From positions 1 to 64,000 of the forward strand of contig JBIJCF010000014.1 in assembly GCA_044344795.1 (NCBI GenBank): 64,000 nucleotides of DNA, read 5' to 3'. The notes beneath the pieces are model-generated. The model had not been told where the DNA came from. It was given only the letters and a program-made list of their open reading frames with translations, and ran no database searches. The stretch's first letter is position 1, and every line of letters starts with the position of its first letter. This document shows, piece after piece, positions 44,419 to 53,751 of the stretch. The stretch is from GCA-2737665 sp044344795 (lineage in GTDB: Bacteria; Bacteroidota; Bacteroidia; Palsa-965). The position numbers were made by a program, and so were the translations under genes.

Positions 44419-45618
44419 ATGAATGTAATTTTTTTCGACGATAGCTTTGCTTCGCATCTACTCCCGCTCAGCGCAACACGCCCTGTTTGTGATTTCAGAA
44501 TCGGAATATTTACGATTCGCGAAAAATGGATGAAGCGCCTTGGAGTAGATCAAAGTAGTGATTGCACAGCGAAACATCTCACAGCTTGGAAATTTCCATG
44601 TGTTACAACTGCGGAAAAAGACAATCTGTGGATTAACGGTCGTGTAGTTCCAACGGCAGCGCTGGTGAATGAAGTAAAGCAGTTGCAAGGTGGTGATGCT
44701 TTGGTGAAAGGTGAATTGCTGATTGCAGTTAACACCGGGAAATCGCAGACGGCAATTACTATTGATGAAAAAGATCATCTCAGTGGGGACTTTGGAATTC
44801 GTGAATCGCATGCTGAAGCAATTGTGCTGCGACGTATTCATGATATTTTCATGCATAATGGTTGGGCCATTCGCAACGATATGGAGTTGTTGAATAACAC
44901 TTCTCTGCCTTTATCTTCGAGCAATCGTGTTATTGGCAACCATGGAGTTTATTTGGAAGAAGGCGCTAAAGCAGAGTGTTGCATTTTTAATACAACAGCG
45001 GGGCCAATTTACATCGGTAAAAATGCCGAAGTAATGGAAGGCGCTGTATTGCGTGGGCCGATTGCCATTGGCGAAGGTGCGCAAGTTAAAATGAGTGCAA
45101 AGATTTACGGCGATACTACAATTGGTCCGGGATGTAAGGTAGGCGGTGAAGTTACCAATGTGGTGTTTTTTGCAAATTCCAATAAAGGACACGATGGTTA
45201 TCTGGGTAATGCCGTTGTTGGAGAATGGTGCAACTTCGGCGCAGACACGAATTGTTCTAACCTAAAAAACAATTATGCAGAAGTTAAGGTGTACAATTAT
45301 GCCATGAGCGGCATGGAAAACACCGGCTTGCAATTTCATGGGTTGATTTTCGGAGATCATGCTAAAACCGGTATCAATACCATGTTAAACACCGGGACCG
45401 TAGCAGGTGTAGGCGCGAATGTTTTTGGCGGAGGATTTCCGCCTACATTTATTCCTGATTTTTCATGGGGCGGAGCTGAAGAGTTCATGGAATATCGTTT
45501 GGATAAAGCACTAGAGACTATTGAACGCGTCTATCAACGACGTGATAAAACACTCGAAGCCGGAGAACGTGCGATGTTAAAAGCCGTTTTTGATCGTACT
45601 ACACATCTGCGCCGCTAA
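44419..45618 (+). CDS. GlmU-like sugar nucleotidyltransferase / acyltransferase-fold protein
   Basis: A 399-residue protein of the bacteroidete GlmU-like family. The N-terminus M-N-V-I-F-F-D-D-S-F-A-S-H-L-L-P-L-S-A-T with R-P-V-C-D-F-R-I-G is a degenerate nucleotidyltransferase half; residues about 190-380 are a left-handed beta-helix of hexapeptide repeats (I-Y-I-G-K-N-A-E-V-M-E-G-A, then G-A-N-V-F-G-G-G). It may make UDP-GlcNAc or a related nucleotide sugar, but the first domain lacks the usual GlmU L-A-A-G-x-G-T-R-M motif, so the reaction is uncertain. Start: ATG at 44419, three bases after a TTTG. Confidence 0.87.
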   Translation: MNVIFFDDSFASHLLPLSATRPVCDFRIGIFTIREKWMKRLGVDQSSDCTAKHLTAWKFPCVTTAEKDNLWINGRVVPTAALVNEVKQLQGGDALVKGELLIAVNTGKSQTAITIDEKDHLSGDFGIRESHAEAIVLRRIHDIFMHNGWAIRNDMELLNNTSLPLSSSNRVIGNHGVYLEEGAKAECCIFNTTAGPIYIGKNAEVMEGAVLRGPIAIGEGAQVKMSAKIYGDTTIGPGCKVGGEVTNVVFFANSNKGHDGYLGNAVVGEWCNFGADTNCSNLKNNYAEVKVYNYAMSGMENTGLQFHGLIFGDHAKTGINTMLNTGTVAGVGANVFGGGFPPTFIPDFSWGGAEEFMEYRLDKALETIERVYQRRDKTLEAGERAMLKAVFDRTTHLRR

Positions 45619-45757
45619 GCGACATATCGTCAGGTAAATGAGGGTGGCACGTGTATTGAAACATATACAGTGAATGCTTTGGTATTATTGCGTTTGAACT
45701 ATTTTGATTAATCAATAATCCGGTTTGCCTTAATTCGGCTGCCAATTTGACTATACT

Positions 45758-48229
45758 ATGAGTACAAAAAATATGTTTGGAGATCTGCAATTGTCGAACG
45801 TTGTGGATGAGGAGACGGAATTTATTCCCCTTATGAGCCCGGAAGACGAAGAGCAGATGAACAATGAAGCGATTCCGGAACAGTTACCGATTTTGCCTTT
45901 GCGCAATACTGTTTTATTTCCCGGTGTTGTTATTCCAATTACCGTTGGTAGAGATAAGTCGATTAATCTTATAAAAGCAGCATACAAAACAACACGCACT
46001 ATTGGTGTTGTGGCGCAGAAGAACGATGAAATCGAAGATCCGAAATTTGAAGATTTGCATCAAATTGGAACAGTGGCGCAGATTATTAAGATGCTTCGCA
46101 TGCCCGACGGCAACACAACAGTTATATTGCAAGGCAAGCGCAGGATGAAGTTGATTGAAGAGGTGCAGCAAGAACCTTATTACGTGATGAAAGTGGCTGC
46201 TGTTCCCGAAATTATCCCTGCGAAAAATGACAAGGAATTTGAAGCTGTCATCGGTTCTGTAAAAGACACGTCGCAACTTATTATTCAGAACAATCCGCAA
46301 ATTCCGTCTGAAGCGCAGATTGCTATTCGCAATATTGAAAGCGACAATTTCCTGCTCAATTTTATTTCATCCAACATGAATGCGGAAGTGTTGGAGAAGC
46401 AGCAGATTCTTGAAATCAACGATCTGAAAGAACGAGCCACGTTTGTATTGCGCCTGTTATCGCGCGAACTGCAAATGGTGGAATTGAAAAATCAAATTCA
46501 GTCGAAAGTAAAAGTTGATATTGACAAGCAACAGCGCGAATATTTTCTGCACCAACAGATGAAAACCATTCAAGAAGAATTGGGTGGAAATCCGATGGAG
46601 CAGGAGCTGGCGGAATTGAAAGAGCGTGCGAAGAAGAAATTGTGGAGCAAAGAAGTTGGAGATACGTTCCAGAAAGAAATCAGCAAATTGGAACGGATGA
46701 ATCCGAATGCGGCCGAATATTCGGTACAGATGAATTATCTGGAACTGCTGCTGGATTTGCCGTGGAACGAATTTTCACAGGACAATTTCGACTTGAAGCG
46801 TGCACAGGAAATTTTAGATCGCGATCATTTCGGGATGGAGAAAGTGAAAGAGCGTATTTTGGAACATCTCGCAGTCTTGAAACTGAAAGGGAATTTGAAA
46901 GCTCCGATTTTATGTTTATACGGTCCTCCCGGAGTTGGTAAAACATCTTTGGGTAAGAGTGTTGCAGAAGCTTTAGGACGCAAATACATTCGTATGTCGT
47001 TGGGTGGACTGAAGGATGAATCTGAAATTCGCGGTCATCGGAAAACGTACATTGGTGCGATGCCTGGACGAATTCTACAGAATTTGAAAAAGGCCGGAAC
47101 GTCCAATCCTGTTTTCATACTGGATGAAATTGATAAAGTAGGCAGCAACTGGCAAGGCGATCCATCCTCCGCGTTATTGGAAGTGTTGGATCCTGAACAG
47201 AACAACACGTTCTACGACAACTTTGTAGAATTGGATTACGATTTGTCGAACGTATTATTCATTGCGACTGCAAATTCACTTTCAACCATTCAGCCTGCAT
47301 TGCGCGATCGACTTGAAATAATTGAAGTGAGCGGATACACGCTGGAAGAGAAGATGGAAATTGCGAAACGTCACTTGGTGCCGAAACAATTGGAAGAGCA
47401 CGGCATGAAAAAAAATCAGTTGGCGCTTTCCGATGCCACGTTGATGGCGATTGTGGACAACTATACGCGTGAAAGCGGAGTGCGTACACTGGAGAAGCAA
47501 ATTGCTAAAGTCACGCGCTATGCTGCTAAGAATATTGCGTTGGAAAGCGATTACAAGAAGAAGCCTACTCCGGCTGATCTGAACAAAATTTTAGGTCCTG
47601 CACATGAGAAAGATCGTTATCAGGGTAATGATGTTGCCGGTGTTGTAACCGGTTTAGCGTGGACACCTGTTGGCGGTGATATTTTATTTATTGAAACCAG
47701 TTTAAGTCGCAGCAAAGCAGGCAAATTAACCCTTACCGGAAATTTGGGCGACGTAATGAAAGAGTCTGCTGTGTTAGCAGTGGAGTATTTGCGTGCGCAC
47801 GGTGTTGCTTCCGGAATAGCACCTGAACTTTTTGATCAGTACAACATTCACTTGCACGTTCCTGAAGGAGCAACGCCGAAAGACGGACCATCGGCAGGTA
47901 TTGCCATGTTAACGGCAATTGCATCTGCATTTACGCAGCGAAAAGTTAAAAAGAACCTCGCGATGACAGGGGAAATAACACTTCGAGGTCGCGTTCTTGC
48001 GGTTGGCGGCATACGCGAAAAACTGCTTGCTGCTAAGCGTGCCGGAATTAAAGAAGTGATATTGTGCGTAGACAACAAGAAAGACGTGGAAGAAATTAAA
48101 CCAGAATATTTAAAAGGTTTAAGCATTCACTATGTGCAATACATGGATGAAGTGCTGCAACATGCTTTATTGAAAGAGAAGGTGAAGAACGCACTCGATA
48201 TAAAAGTGCAACAAGAACTGAAAGCATAA
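45758..48229 (+). CDS. lon: ATP-dependent protease Lon
   Basis: Lon degrades misfolded and regulatory proteins. The N-terminal substrate domain starts with P-I-L-P-L-R-N-T-V-L-F-P near residue 45. Walker A is G-P-P-G-V-G-K-T-S-L-G near 390 and the serine protease dyad is D-G-P-S-A-G near 710 with Lys in I-R-E-K-L-L near 755. At 823 residues it is full length. A 40-residue acidic N-terminus precedes the usual start. It is probably transcribed alone; no strong promoter match was seen in the 139 bases upstream. Confidence 0.97.
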   Translation: MSTKNMFGDLQLSNVVDEETEFIPLMSPEDEEQMNNEAIPEQLPILPLRNTVLFPGVVIPITVGRDKSINLIKAAYKTTRTIGVVAQKNDEIEDPKFEDLHQIGTVAQIIKMLRMPDGNTTVILQGKRRMKLIEEVQQEPYYVMKVAAVPEIIPAKNDKEFEAVIGSVKDTSQLIIQNNPQIPSEAQIAIRNIESDNFLLNFISSNMNAEVLEKQQILEINDLKERATFVLRLLSRELQMVELKNQIQSKVKVDIDKQQREYFLHQQMKTIQEELGGNPMEQELAELKERAKKKLWSKEVGDTFQKEISKLERMNPNAAEYSVQMNYLELLLDLPWNEFSQDNFDLKRAQEILDRDHFGMEKVKERILEHLAVLKLKGNLKAPILCLYGPPGVGKTSLGKSVAEALGRKYIRMSLGGLKDESEIRGHRKTYIGAMPGRILQNLKKAGTSNPVFILDEIDKVGSNWQGDPSSALLEVLDPEQNNTFYDNFVELDYDLSNVLFIATANSLSTIQPALRDRLEIIEVSGYTLEEKMEIAKRHLVPKQLEEHGMKKNQLALSDATLMAIVDNYTRESGVRTLEKQIAKVTRYAAKNIALESDYKKKPTPADLNKILGPAHEKDRYQGNDVAGVVTGLAWTPVGGDILFIETSLSRSKAGKLTLTGNLGDVMKESAVLAVEYLRAHGVASGIAPELFDQYNIHLHVPEGATPKDGPSAGIAMLTAIASAFTQRKVKKNLAMTGEITLRGRVLAVGGIREKLLAAKRAGIKEVILCVDNKKDVEEIKPEYLKGLSIHYVQYMDEVLQHALLKEKVKNALDIKVQQELKA

Positions 48230-48239
48230 TGTAAATAAA

Positions 48240-48265
48240 TCGGGGAGCAATAAAATTGCTCCTCG
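48240..48265 (+). terminator. Possible terminator after lon
   Basis: CGGGGAGCAAT / ATTGCTCCTCG forms a stem with a three-base loop and one G-T pair, but the following T tract is short and broken. Confidence 0.5.
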
Positions 48266-48302
48266 TTCGTTATTGGAGCGTCTTGTGTATATTCGTCATG
48301 TT

Positions 48303-49346
48303 ATGAGAAAGTTGCTGCTCGTATTAGGTTTTGGTGCTGCGTTGCAAATGAATGCCCAGATTGGCGGCAGTGCAGCGTTTACATCTCTTGATCTTCCGGC
48401 TTCGGCACGAATGGCGGCGCTTGGCGGAAAGGTGGGCAGCATTTACGATCATGATCTAAATCTTGGAATCTGGAATCCATCGTTATTAACCGATACATGC
48501 GGAAGTCAGGTGGCATTTAGTTTCGCCGATTATTTCACAGATATCAAATTTGGTTATGCTGCTTTAGCCTATCATTTCGATAACATCGGGACTTTTTCAT
48601 TAACCGGCACCCGCATTGATTACGGAAGTTTTCGTGAGACTGATGCTACCGGTGCAACGATCGGTGAATTTACAGCCGGGGAATACGGCGTTACATTAGG
48701 ATATAGCCGAGCACTTGAACATAACTTTACTTTTGGCGCCAATCTGAAATTTCTTCAATCCAACTTGTATTTATGGCGGGCCAACGCATTAGCCGCTGAT
48801 GTTGCAGTGTCCTGGCATCATCCGGAAAAGAATTTATCGGCAAGTGTTTTAATGCGCAATGCAGGCTTGATGATGCGTACATACACCGGCGGTAATCGTG
48901 AAAAATTGCCGTTCGAAATTTTAGGTGGAATTTCATTTAAGCCCAAGCACGCGCCATTCCGACTTTCTTTAACACTGCAAAACCTTGACCAATGGGATTT
49001 GACTTATGAAGATCCTGCGAATCCTTCAGTAACTGTTGATCCGTTAACCGGTGATTCCATTCGTGTATCGAAGTTTCGTCGTGCATCGGATATGTTAGGA
49101 AGACACGTGGTATTCGGCACTGAAATTCTCATTGGTAAAGTAGTTTCATTGCGCTTTGGTTACAACTATCAGCGTCGCAAGGAACTGGCTATTGGAACGC
49201 GTCAAGGTGCGGTAGGATTGTCTTTCGGAGCCGGAATTCGCATATTCAAAGTTAATCTGGCGTACGGACGTTCTATTTATCATTTGGCCGGCGGCGTTAA
49301 CACCTTCAGCATGAGCGTGCGCGTCAACGATTTTATTAAACCGTAA
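48303..49346 (+). CDS. porQ: Type IX secretion system protein PorQ
   Basis: PorQ is an outer-membrane barrel of the FadL/PorV type that takes part in type IX secretion and attachment of cargo. A signal peptide (M-R-K-L-L-L-V-L-G-F, ending M-N-A-Q) precedes a barrel of 326 residues with A-A-L-G-G, I-W-N-P-S-L-L and G-L-S-F-G-A-G motifs; it ends S-V-R-V-N-D-F-I-K-P. The start at 48303 (347 residues) is preferred to the earlier TTG at 48273 because it opens at the signal. Two likely cargo genes, at 18.5 kb and 26.6 kb, are in the window. Confidence 0.88.
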   Translation: MRKLLLVLGFGAALQMNAQIGGSAAFTSLDLPASARMAALGGKVGSIYDHDLNLGIWNPSLLTDTCGSQVAFSFADYFTDIKFGYAALAYHFDNIGTFSLTGTRIDYGSFRETDATGATIGEFTAGEYGVTLGYSRALEHNFTFGANLKFLQSNLYLWRANALAADVAVSWHHPEKNLSASVLMRNAGLMMRTYTGGNREKLPFEILGGISFKPKHAPFRLSLTLQNLDQWDLTYEDPANPSVTVDPLTGDSIRVSKFRRASDMLGRHVVFGTEILIGKVVSLRFGYNYQRRKELAIGTRQGAVGLSFGAGIRIFKVNLAYGRSIYHLAGGVNTFSMSVRVNDFIKP

Positions 49347-49348
49347 TC

Positions 49349-49606
49349 ATGGTCGTTCCGGATTCTTGGAATGAAGAACAGCATTACCTCGTTCGTGAGT
49401 TTGTTTTCGCTGATTTTAAAGCAGCATTTTATTTTATGACTGCTGTGGCGGGAATTGCAGAAGAACTTCATCATCATCCCGACTGGAGCAATTCCTACAA
49501 CCGTGTTACCATTCGCTTAACGACGCACGATGCAGGAAATGTAATTACTGAAAAGGACATCATCTTAGCTCACCGCATTAACGAACTGTTCGGAAAATTC
49601 AGGTAA
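49349..49606 (+). CDS. phhB: Pterin-4a-carbinolamine dehydratase
   Basis: An 85-residue protein that dehydrates 4a-hydroxytetrahydrobiopterin, regenerating the cofactor of aromatic amino acid hydroxylases. The signature is H-H-H-P-D-W near residue 41, and T-H-D-A-G with I-T-E-K-D follows. It begins two bases after porQ and ends eight bases before dacB, so the three are probably one transcript, although no functional link is obvious. Confidence 0.9.
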   Translation: MVVPDSWNEEQHYLVREFVFADFKAAFYFMTAVAGIAEELHHHPDWSNSYNRVTIRLTTHDAGNVITEKDIILAHRINELFGKFR

Positions 49607-49614
49607 TTTGTAGT

Positions 49615-51066
49615 ATGCTTTTCCGATTTTTCAAATTAGTATGGTGTTTGCCGGTAATCCTTTTTCTCAACGGATCAGCACCTAATGGGTTGCAGCTTGC
49701 AGTGCAACAGTTACAGACTGATCAGGGACTAGCTCCGGGATTTTTTGCCTTTCATGCCATTACTACTGATAGCGGTAATGTAATTGGTTCGCATAATCCT
49801 GAACTCGCTGTTATTCCTGCCAGTACGATGAAAATCATAACAACGTCTGCAGCACTAGGAATTTTGGGCGAAAATTATCGTTACAACACTGTTATTTCTT
49901 ACACAGGTAAATTCGATTCGCTAACTGGCGTGTTGCAAGGAGATGTATTTATTGAAGGAAGTGGCGATCCAACTCTAAATTCAGAGTATTTCAATACTTC
50001 GAACCAAGCGGGCGTTGCTGATCAGTGGGCTGAAATTTTTAAGGCAAAAGGTATTCGAAAAATAACAGGACGCATCGTTGCATCAACCATAGGGTGGAGT
50101 GATAACGCCATTCCTGACGGGTGGACTTGGGGTGATATCGGGCAATATTACGGAGCAGGTGCTTACGGCATTGCGTGGTCGGATAACAAAATTAAGTTGT
50201 ACTTCAATTCGACTTCGGACTCTGTGTATCTGAATTCGATGAAACCTGCAGATGCCGGGGTGTCGATTGTGCTGAAAGCCGATGTTGGTGGAGCGAAAGA
50301 CAACCTGTTGGGATATTGTGCCCCATACCAATCGTTTTGTAGCATGCAGGGACGTTTGCCGGCTAATCAGAAGAACTTCGAAGTGGAGATTGCTCATCCT
50401 GATCCGGCATTGCAATGTGCGCGTGATGTACGATCTGTTTTAGGTGCAAGTGGAATAACCGTGAATGGTGATGCAACAACCACTAGAATTGCTGCAATTT
50501 CGAAGTTGGATTCATTGCGTAGCGTACTTCATAAACATCAATCGGTTTCGTTGCGTCAAATTGTGAAGCACATTAACAAGAAAAGCGATAATGTATTCGC
50601 GGAGCAATTATTACGAACCTTAGGTAAAGCAACCGGTGATGCAGGTTCCACCGAAAACGGAGTTGCTGCGGTGTTGGCATTTTGGAAAAAGAAAGGTGTG
50701 CCGATTCAACAAATTCACATGACCGATGGCAGCGGTTTGTCGCGTTCGAATTTGGTTACCGCTTCGGCATTATCTCAAATTCTGCGATTGTGTTTGGAAC
50801 AAAAATGGAACGATGCATTTGAAACTTCCTTGCCAATTGCAGGTAAAGAAGGTTCGTTAACGTCATTGTGCAAAGGAACTTGTGCAGAGAATAATTTACA
50901 TGCGAAAAGCGGTTACATCAATCGTGCTCGTGGTTACGCCGGTTATGTAAAAACAACATCCGGGAAAAAAGTATGCTTTACGCTGTTGGCGAATAATTAT
51001 TCTTGTTCGCCTTCTGACATGAAAAAGAAACTGGAAAAAATTCTGGTGAAACTGGCGGAACTGTGA
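49615..51066 (+). CDS. dacB: D-alanyl-D-alanine carboxypeptidase/endopeptidase (PBP4 family)
   Basis: A periplasmic peptidoglycan hydrolase of the S13 family, 483 residues. After a signal peptide (residues about 1-20), the active-site motifs are S-T-M-K (Ser about 72), S-D-N (in K-K-S-D-N-V-F-A) and a K-S-G box (H-A-K-S-G-Y-I), each intact. The long insertion between the first two motifs is typical of PBP4. It probably trims cross-links. Its translation may depend on the porQ-phhB transcript; an additional TTTG lies four bases before the ATG. Confidence 0.95.
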   Translation: MLFRFFKLVWCLPVILFLNGSAPNGLQLAVQQLQTDQGLAPGFFAFHAITTDSGNVIGSHNPELAVIPASTMKIITTSAALGILGENYRYNTVISYTGKFDSLTGVLQGDVFIEGSGDPTLNSEYFNTSNQAGVADQWAEIFKAKGIRKITGRIVASTIGWSDNAIPDGWTWGDIGQYYGAGAYGIAWSDNKIKLYFNSTSDSVYLNSMKPADAGVSIVLKADVGGAKDNLLGYCAPYQSFCSMQGRLPANQKNFEVEIAHPDPALQCARDVRSVLGASGITVNGDATTTRIAAISKLDSLRSVLHKHQSVSLRQIVKHINKKSDNVFAEQLLRTLGKATGDAGSTENGVAAVLAFWKKKGVPIQQIHMTDGSGLSRSNLVTASALSQILRLCLEQKWNDAFETSLPIAGKEGSLTSLCKGTCAENNLHAKSGYINRARGYAGYVKTTSGKKVCFTLLANNYSCSPSDMKKKLEKILVKLAEL

Positions 51067-51068
51067 GC

Positions 51069-51848
51069 TTATTTCTTGCTCACTAATTTCCCGTTATCCC
51101 ATTTTTCCTGACGGGTCATTTTTCCTTTGTCATCGAAAAATTTCCATTCACCGTTACGTGCAGGAATAACAGGTTTACCACCTGCAGGAATATCCTGATA
51201 AGCACCGCTAACCGCTACTTTGCCGTTTGGATGGTATTCTACATATTTCCCCGTGAAACCAAAGACGTACCAGTTATATTCTGCCTTCAGTTTTCCGTCG
51301 CAGTAATATTTTTTAACGGGAAGCGCTTGTTCGGAAGTTGGACGGTATGAAACCATCACTTGGCCGTTATCGCACCACTGCGTAATTGTACCGAGTTTAC
51401 CTACTTTATGGTACACGTTTTCATTTTTCTTTTTTCCGGAAGCGTAATAGTTCGTTACGTAAACAGAATCGTTTGCTTGTTTATTTTCAGCCGTTACTTT
51501 TCCATCCGCACTCCAACTTTTACCAACAGGAAATGCTTCCAGCCAAGATCCTTCGTATGTATATTCCGATTGCATGGTTCCATTGCTGTGCCACATCTTC
51601 CATGCGCCTTTGCGATTTCCGTAATTATCGAAATGCTGTTCTGCATAGGGTTTCGCTAAAGCGAAATCGTAATATAAATTCCAGTCGCCTTTGCGGTACT
51701 TTTCTTTCAACTGATAAAACGTGTCCGTTTTGTATATAGCCATCTCTACAAAACCAGTATCCTGATAAAACGCTTTGTTGCTTTCTTGCGCATTAGCGCT
51801 GATGACATTCAGCACAGTCATACATCCAACAAAAAGCAGCTTTTTCAT
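51069..51848 (-). CDS. Exported MORN-repeat (MORN_2) protein
   Basis: A 259-residue exported protein with a signal peptide (M-K-K-L-L-F-V-G-C-M, ending A-N-A-Q). The mature part has tandem MORN_2-type repeats: W-H-S-N-G-T-M-Q-S-E-Y-T, W-C-D-N-G-Q-V, Y-C-D-G-K-L-K-A-E-Y-N and Y-H-P-N-G-K-V-A-V-S-G. Such repeats appear in antitoxin-like YwqK proteins and in exported Bacteroidota proteins of unknown role. The ATG at 51848 is preferred to 51857 because it opens at the signal. Convergent with dacB, two bases apart. Confidence 0.8.
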   Translation of the reverse strand: MKKLLFVGCMTVLNVISANAQESNKAFYQDTGFVEMAIYKTDTFYQLKEKYRKGDWNLYYDFALAKPYAEQHFDNYGNRKGAWKMWHSNGTMQSEYTYEGSWLEAFPVGKSWSADGKVTAENKQANDSVYVTNYYASGKKKNENVYHKVGKLGTITQWCDNGQVMVSYRPTSEQALPVKKYYCDGKLKAEYNWYVFGFTGKYVEYHPNGKVAVSGAYQDIPAGGKPVIPARNGEWKFFDDKGKMTRQEKWDNGKLVSKK

Positions 51849-51877
51849 AACAATCATTTTAAGTAGATATGCAGCTA

Positions 51878-52654
51878 TTATGCCAATTTTGAAATCATGA
51901 TGTTTCTGATCATAGCGAATTCCTCCGCCTTCAATGAAGCACCGCCAATCAAACCTCCATCTAAATCAGGGCAAGAAAATAAAGCATCAGCATTTCCGCT
52001 GTTGCAACTTCCACCGTATAAAATAGATGTTTTCTCAGCTATGGCTGCATTCCAAATGGTTCCAAGTTCTTTGCGGATGAATGCGTGCATTTCTTGTGCT
52101 TGATCAGGTCCTGCAGTTTTTCCGGTGCCAATTGCCCAAACGGGTTCATACGCAACAATAATCGATGACGCATCAGTGTTGCTTATTTTACCAAGCACTT
52201 CATCTAGTTGCGATTTCACAGTTTCAAAATGACGATTGGTGTCACGTTCTTCAAGAGTTTCACCTACACAATAAATTACATGTAGTTGTTCTTCGAAGCA
52301 TCGTATAATTTTCTGTAACAACTCAGCGTGATTTTCGCGTTGGTATTGTCTGCGCTCGGAATGCCCGATAATTGCGTATTTCACACCACAGGAAGCTAAC
52401 ATTGCTGCACTTATTTCACCGGTGTACGCACCACTTTTTTCCTGATGACAATTCTGTGCGGCAATGTGCAACGATTCTGTCGAAGCTGTAATACGTGCTG
52501 CCTCCGTCAACCAAATGTATGGTGGGGCAATAACGGTTATAAGATGCTGATGCGGGTGTTGTTGAACGGATAAATTCACTTGCCCTATTAATGATAATGC
52601 TTCGGCAAGGGAAGTATTCATCTTCCAGTTTCCGGCAATGATTTTTTTTCTCAT
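51878..52654 (-). CDS. tpiA: Triose-phosphate isomerase
   Basis: TpiA interconverts dihydroxyacetone phosphate and glyceraldehyde 3-phosphate in glycolysis. N-terminal K-I-I-A-G-N-W-K-M-N, catalytic His in I-I-G-H-S-E-R-R and catalytic Glu in A-Y-E-P-V-W-A-I-G-T-G are present, along with G-G-S-C near the C-terminus. The start at 52654 (258 residues) is preferred to 52711, which would overlap the permease gene. It follows the ABC permease by ten bases. Confidence 0.97.
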   Translation of the reverse strand: MRKKIIAGNWKMNTSLAEALSLIGQVNLSVQQHPHQHLITVIAPPYIWLTEAARITASTESLHIAAQNCHQEKSGAYTGEISAAMLASCGVKYAIIGHSERRQYQRENHAELLQKIIRCFEEQLHVIYCVGETLEERDTNRHFETVKSQLDEVLGKISNTDASSIIVAYEPVWAIGTGKTAGPDQAQEMHAFIRKELGTIWNAAIAEKTSILYGGSCNSGNADALFSCPDLDGGLIGGASLKAEEFAMIRNIMISKLA

Positions 52655-52664
52655 GATGAAACGA

Positions 52665-53747
52665 TTATTGCAAGCGTACTCGCGGATCGAGAATAGCGTA
52701 GGCGATATCAACGATGATATTGATCAATACGAAGAACGTAGCGAATACTAATGTGCTGCCCATAACAACCGGAAGATCATAATTGAAAAGCGCTTCTACA
52801 ACCGCATTGCCAATTCCTTTCCAGTCGAATACGGCTTCTACAAACGCAGCACCGGCCATTAAACCTGCAAACCATCCGGAAATAGCCGTAACTACGGGAT
52901 TAAGCGCATTCTTTAACGCGTGGGTGATAATAACTTTAAAGTTCGCCAAACCTTTTGCACGAGCAGTTCTGATGTAATCAAACGACATCACTTCCAACAT
53001 GGAACTTCTGGTCAATTGAATAATCAATGCTAATGGTCGAATGCCTAAAGTGAATGCCGGAAGAATCAGATTCTTCAAATCCAGATATTGATCACCCGTG
53101 TACACATCTGTGGAATACAGACTTCCGATATTCTTCAAACCGGTATAATCGCGCAATAGATAACCGAACAGCCATGCAATGATTAGTGCAAAAAAGAACG
53201 ACGGTCCGGCCATTCCTAATGTCGAGAATACGGAAACCATCCTGTCGAACCACGAGTTTTTATAGATCGCAGTAAGCACACCAAAAATGATTCCGATGAT
53301 AGATGCAAAGACAATTGCAGATAACGCCAGCACCATCGTTTCGGGTAAAGATCCGCTGATGATTTCCCAAACGGGACGTTGGTTGATGTATGAGCGACGC
53401 AGGTACGGAGTTTTTAGAATTAACTCGTTATTTCCACCAACGCTCAATAAACGAATCGGATCTCCATACTTCTTTGGATCGAGGTAATAACGATCTGTCG
53501 AATCTTTAACGTCATGAATAGAAATGAACGACAAGTCATTTAAAAACAGCAAATACTGTTTATGCATGGGCAAGTCAATATTCAAATCTTTACGAATAAT
53601 CTCCAACGATTTTTCATCGGTGCGTTGCCCCATTCGCATACGCGCAGGATCGCCGGGCAGTACATTGAACAGAATGAATACTGTTGTTAATACTCCGAAA
53701 AGCACCAGCAATCCGTAAAAAAATCGTTTGGCTATAAACTTGCCCAC
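52665..53747 (-). CDS. DppB/OppB-type ABC transporter permease
   Basis: An inner-membrane permease of 360 residues for peptide or nickel-type ABC importers. About six helices are seen, with N-terminal F-N-V-L-P-G-D-P-A-R and the EAA loop Y-I-R-T-A-R-A-K-G-L near residue 260. It carries a long extracytoplasmic insertion (residues 60-130), unusual for the family. No partner permease (DppC), ATPase or binding protein is near; the partners may be elsewhere. It lies four bases after the DoxX-type gene and ten before tpiA. Confidence 0.9.
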   Translation of the reverse strand: MGKFIAKRFFYGLLVLFGVLTTVFILFNVLPGDPARMRMGQRTDEKSLEIIRKDLNIDLPMHKQYLLFLNDLSFISIHDVKDSTDRYYLDPKKYGDPIRLLSVGGNNELILKTPYLRRSYINQRPVWEIISGSLPETMVLALSAIVFASIIGIIFGVLTAIYKNSWFDRMVSVFSTLGMAGPSFFFALIIAWLFGYLLRDYTGLKNIGSLYSTDVYTGDQYLDLKNLILPAFTLGIRPLALIIQLTRSSMLEVMSFDYIRTARAKGLANFKVIITHALKNALNPVVTAISGWFAGLMAGAAFVEAVFDWKGIGNAVVEALFNYDLPVVMGSTLVFATFFVLINIIVDIAYAILDPRVRLQ

Positions 53748-53751
53748 AGGC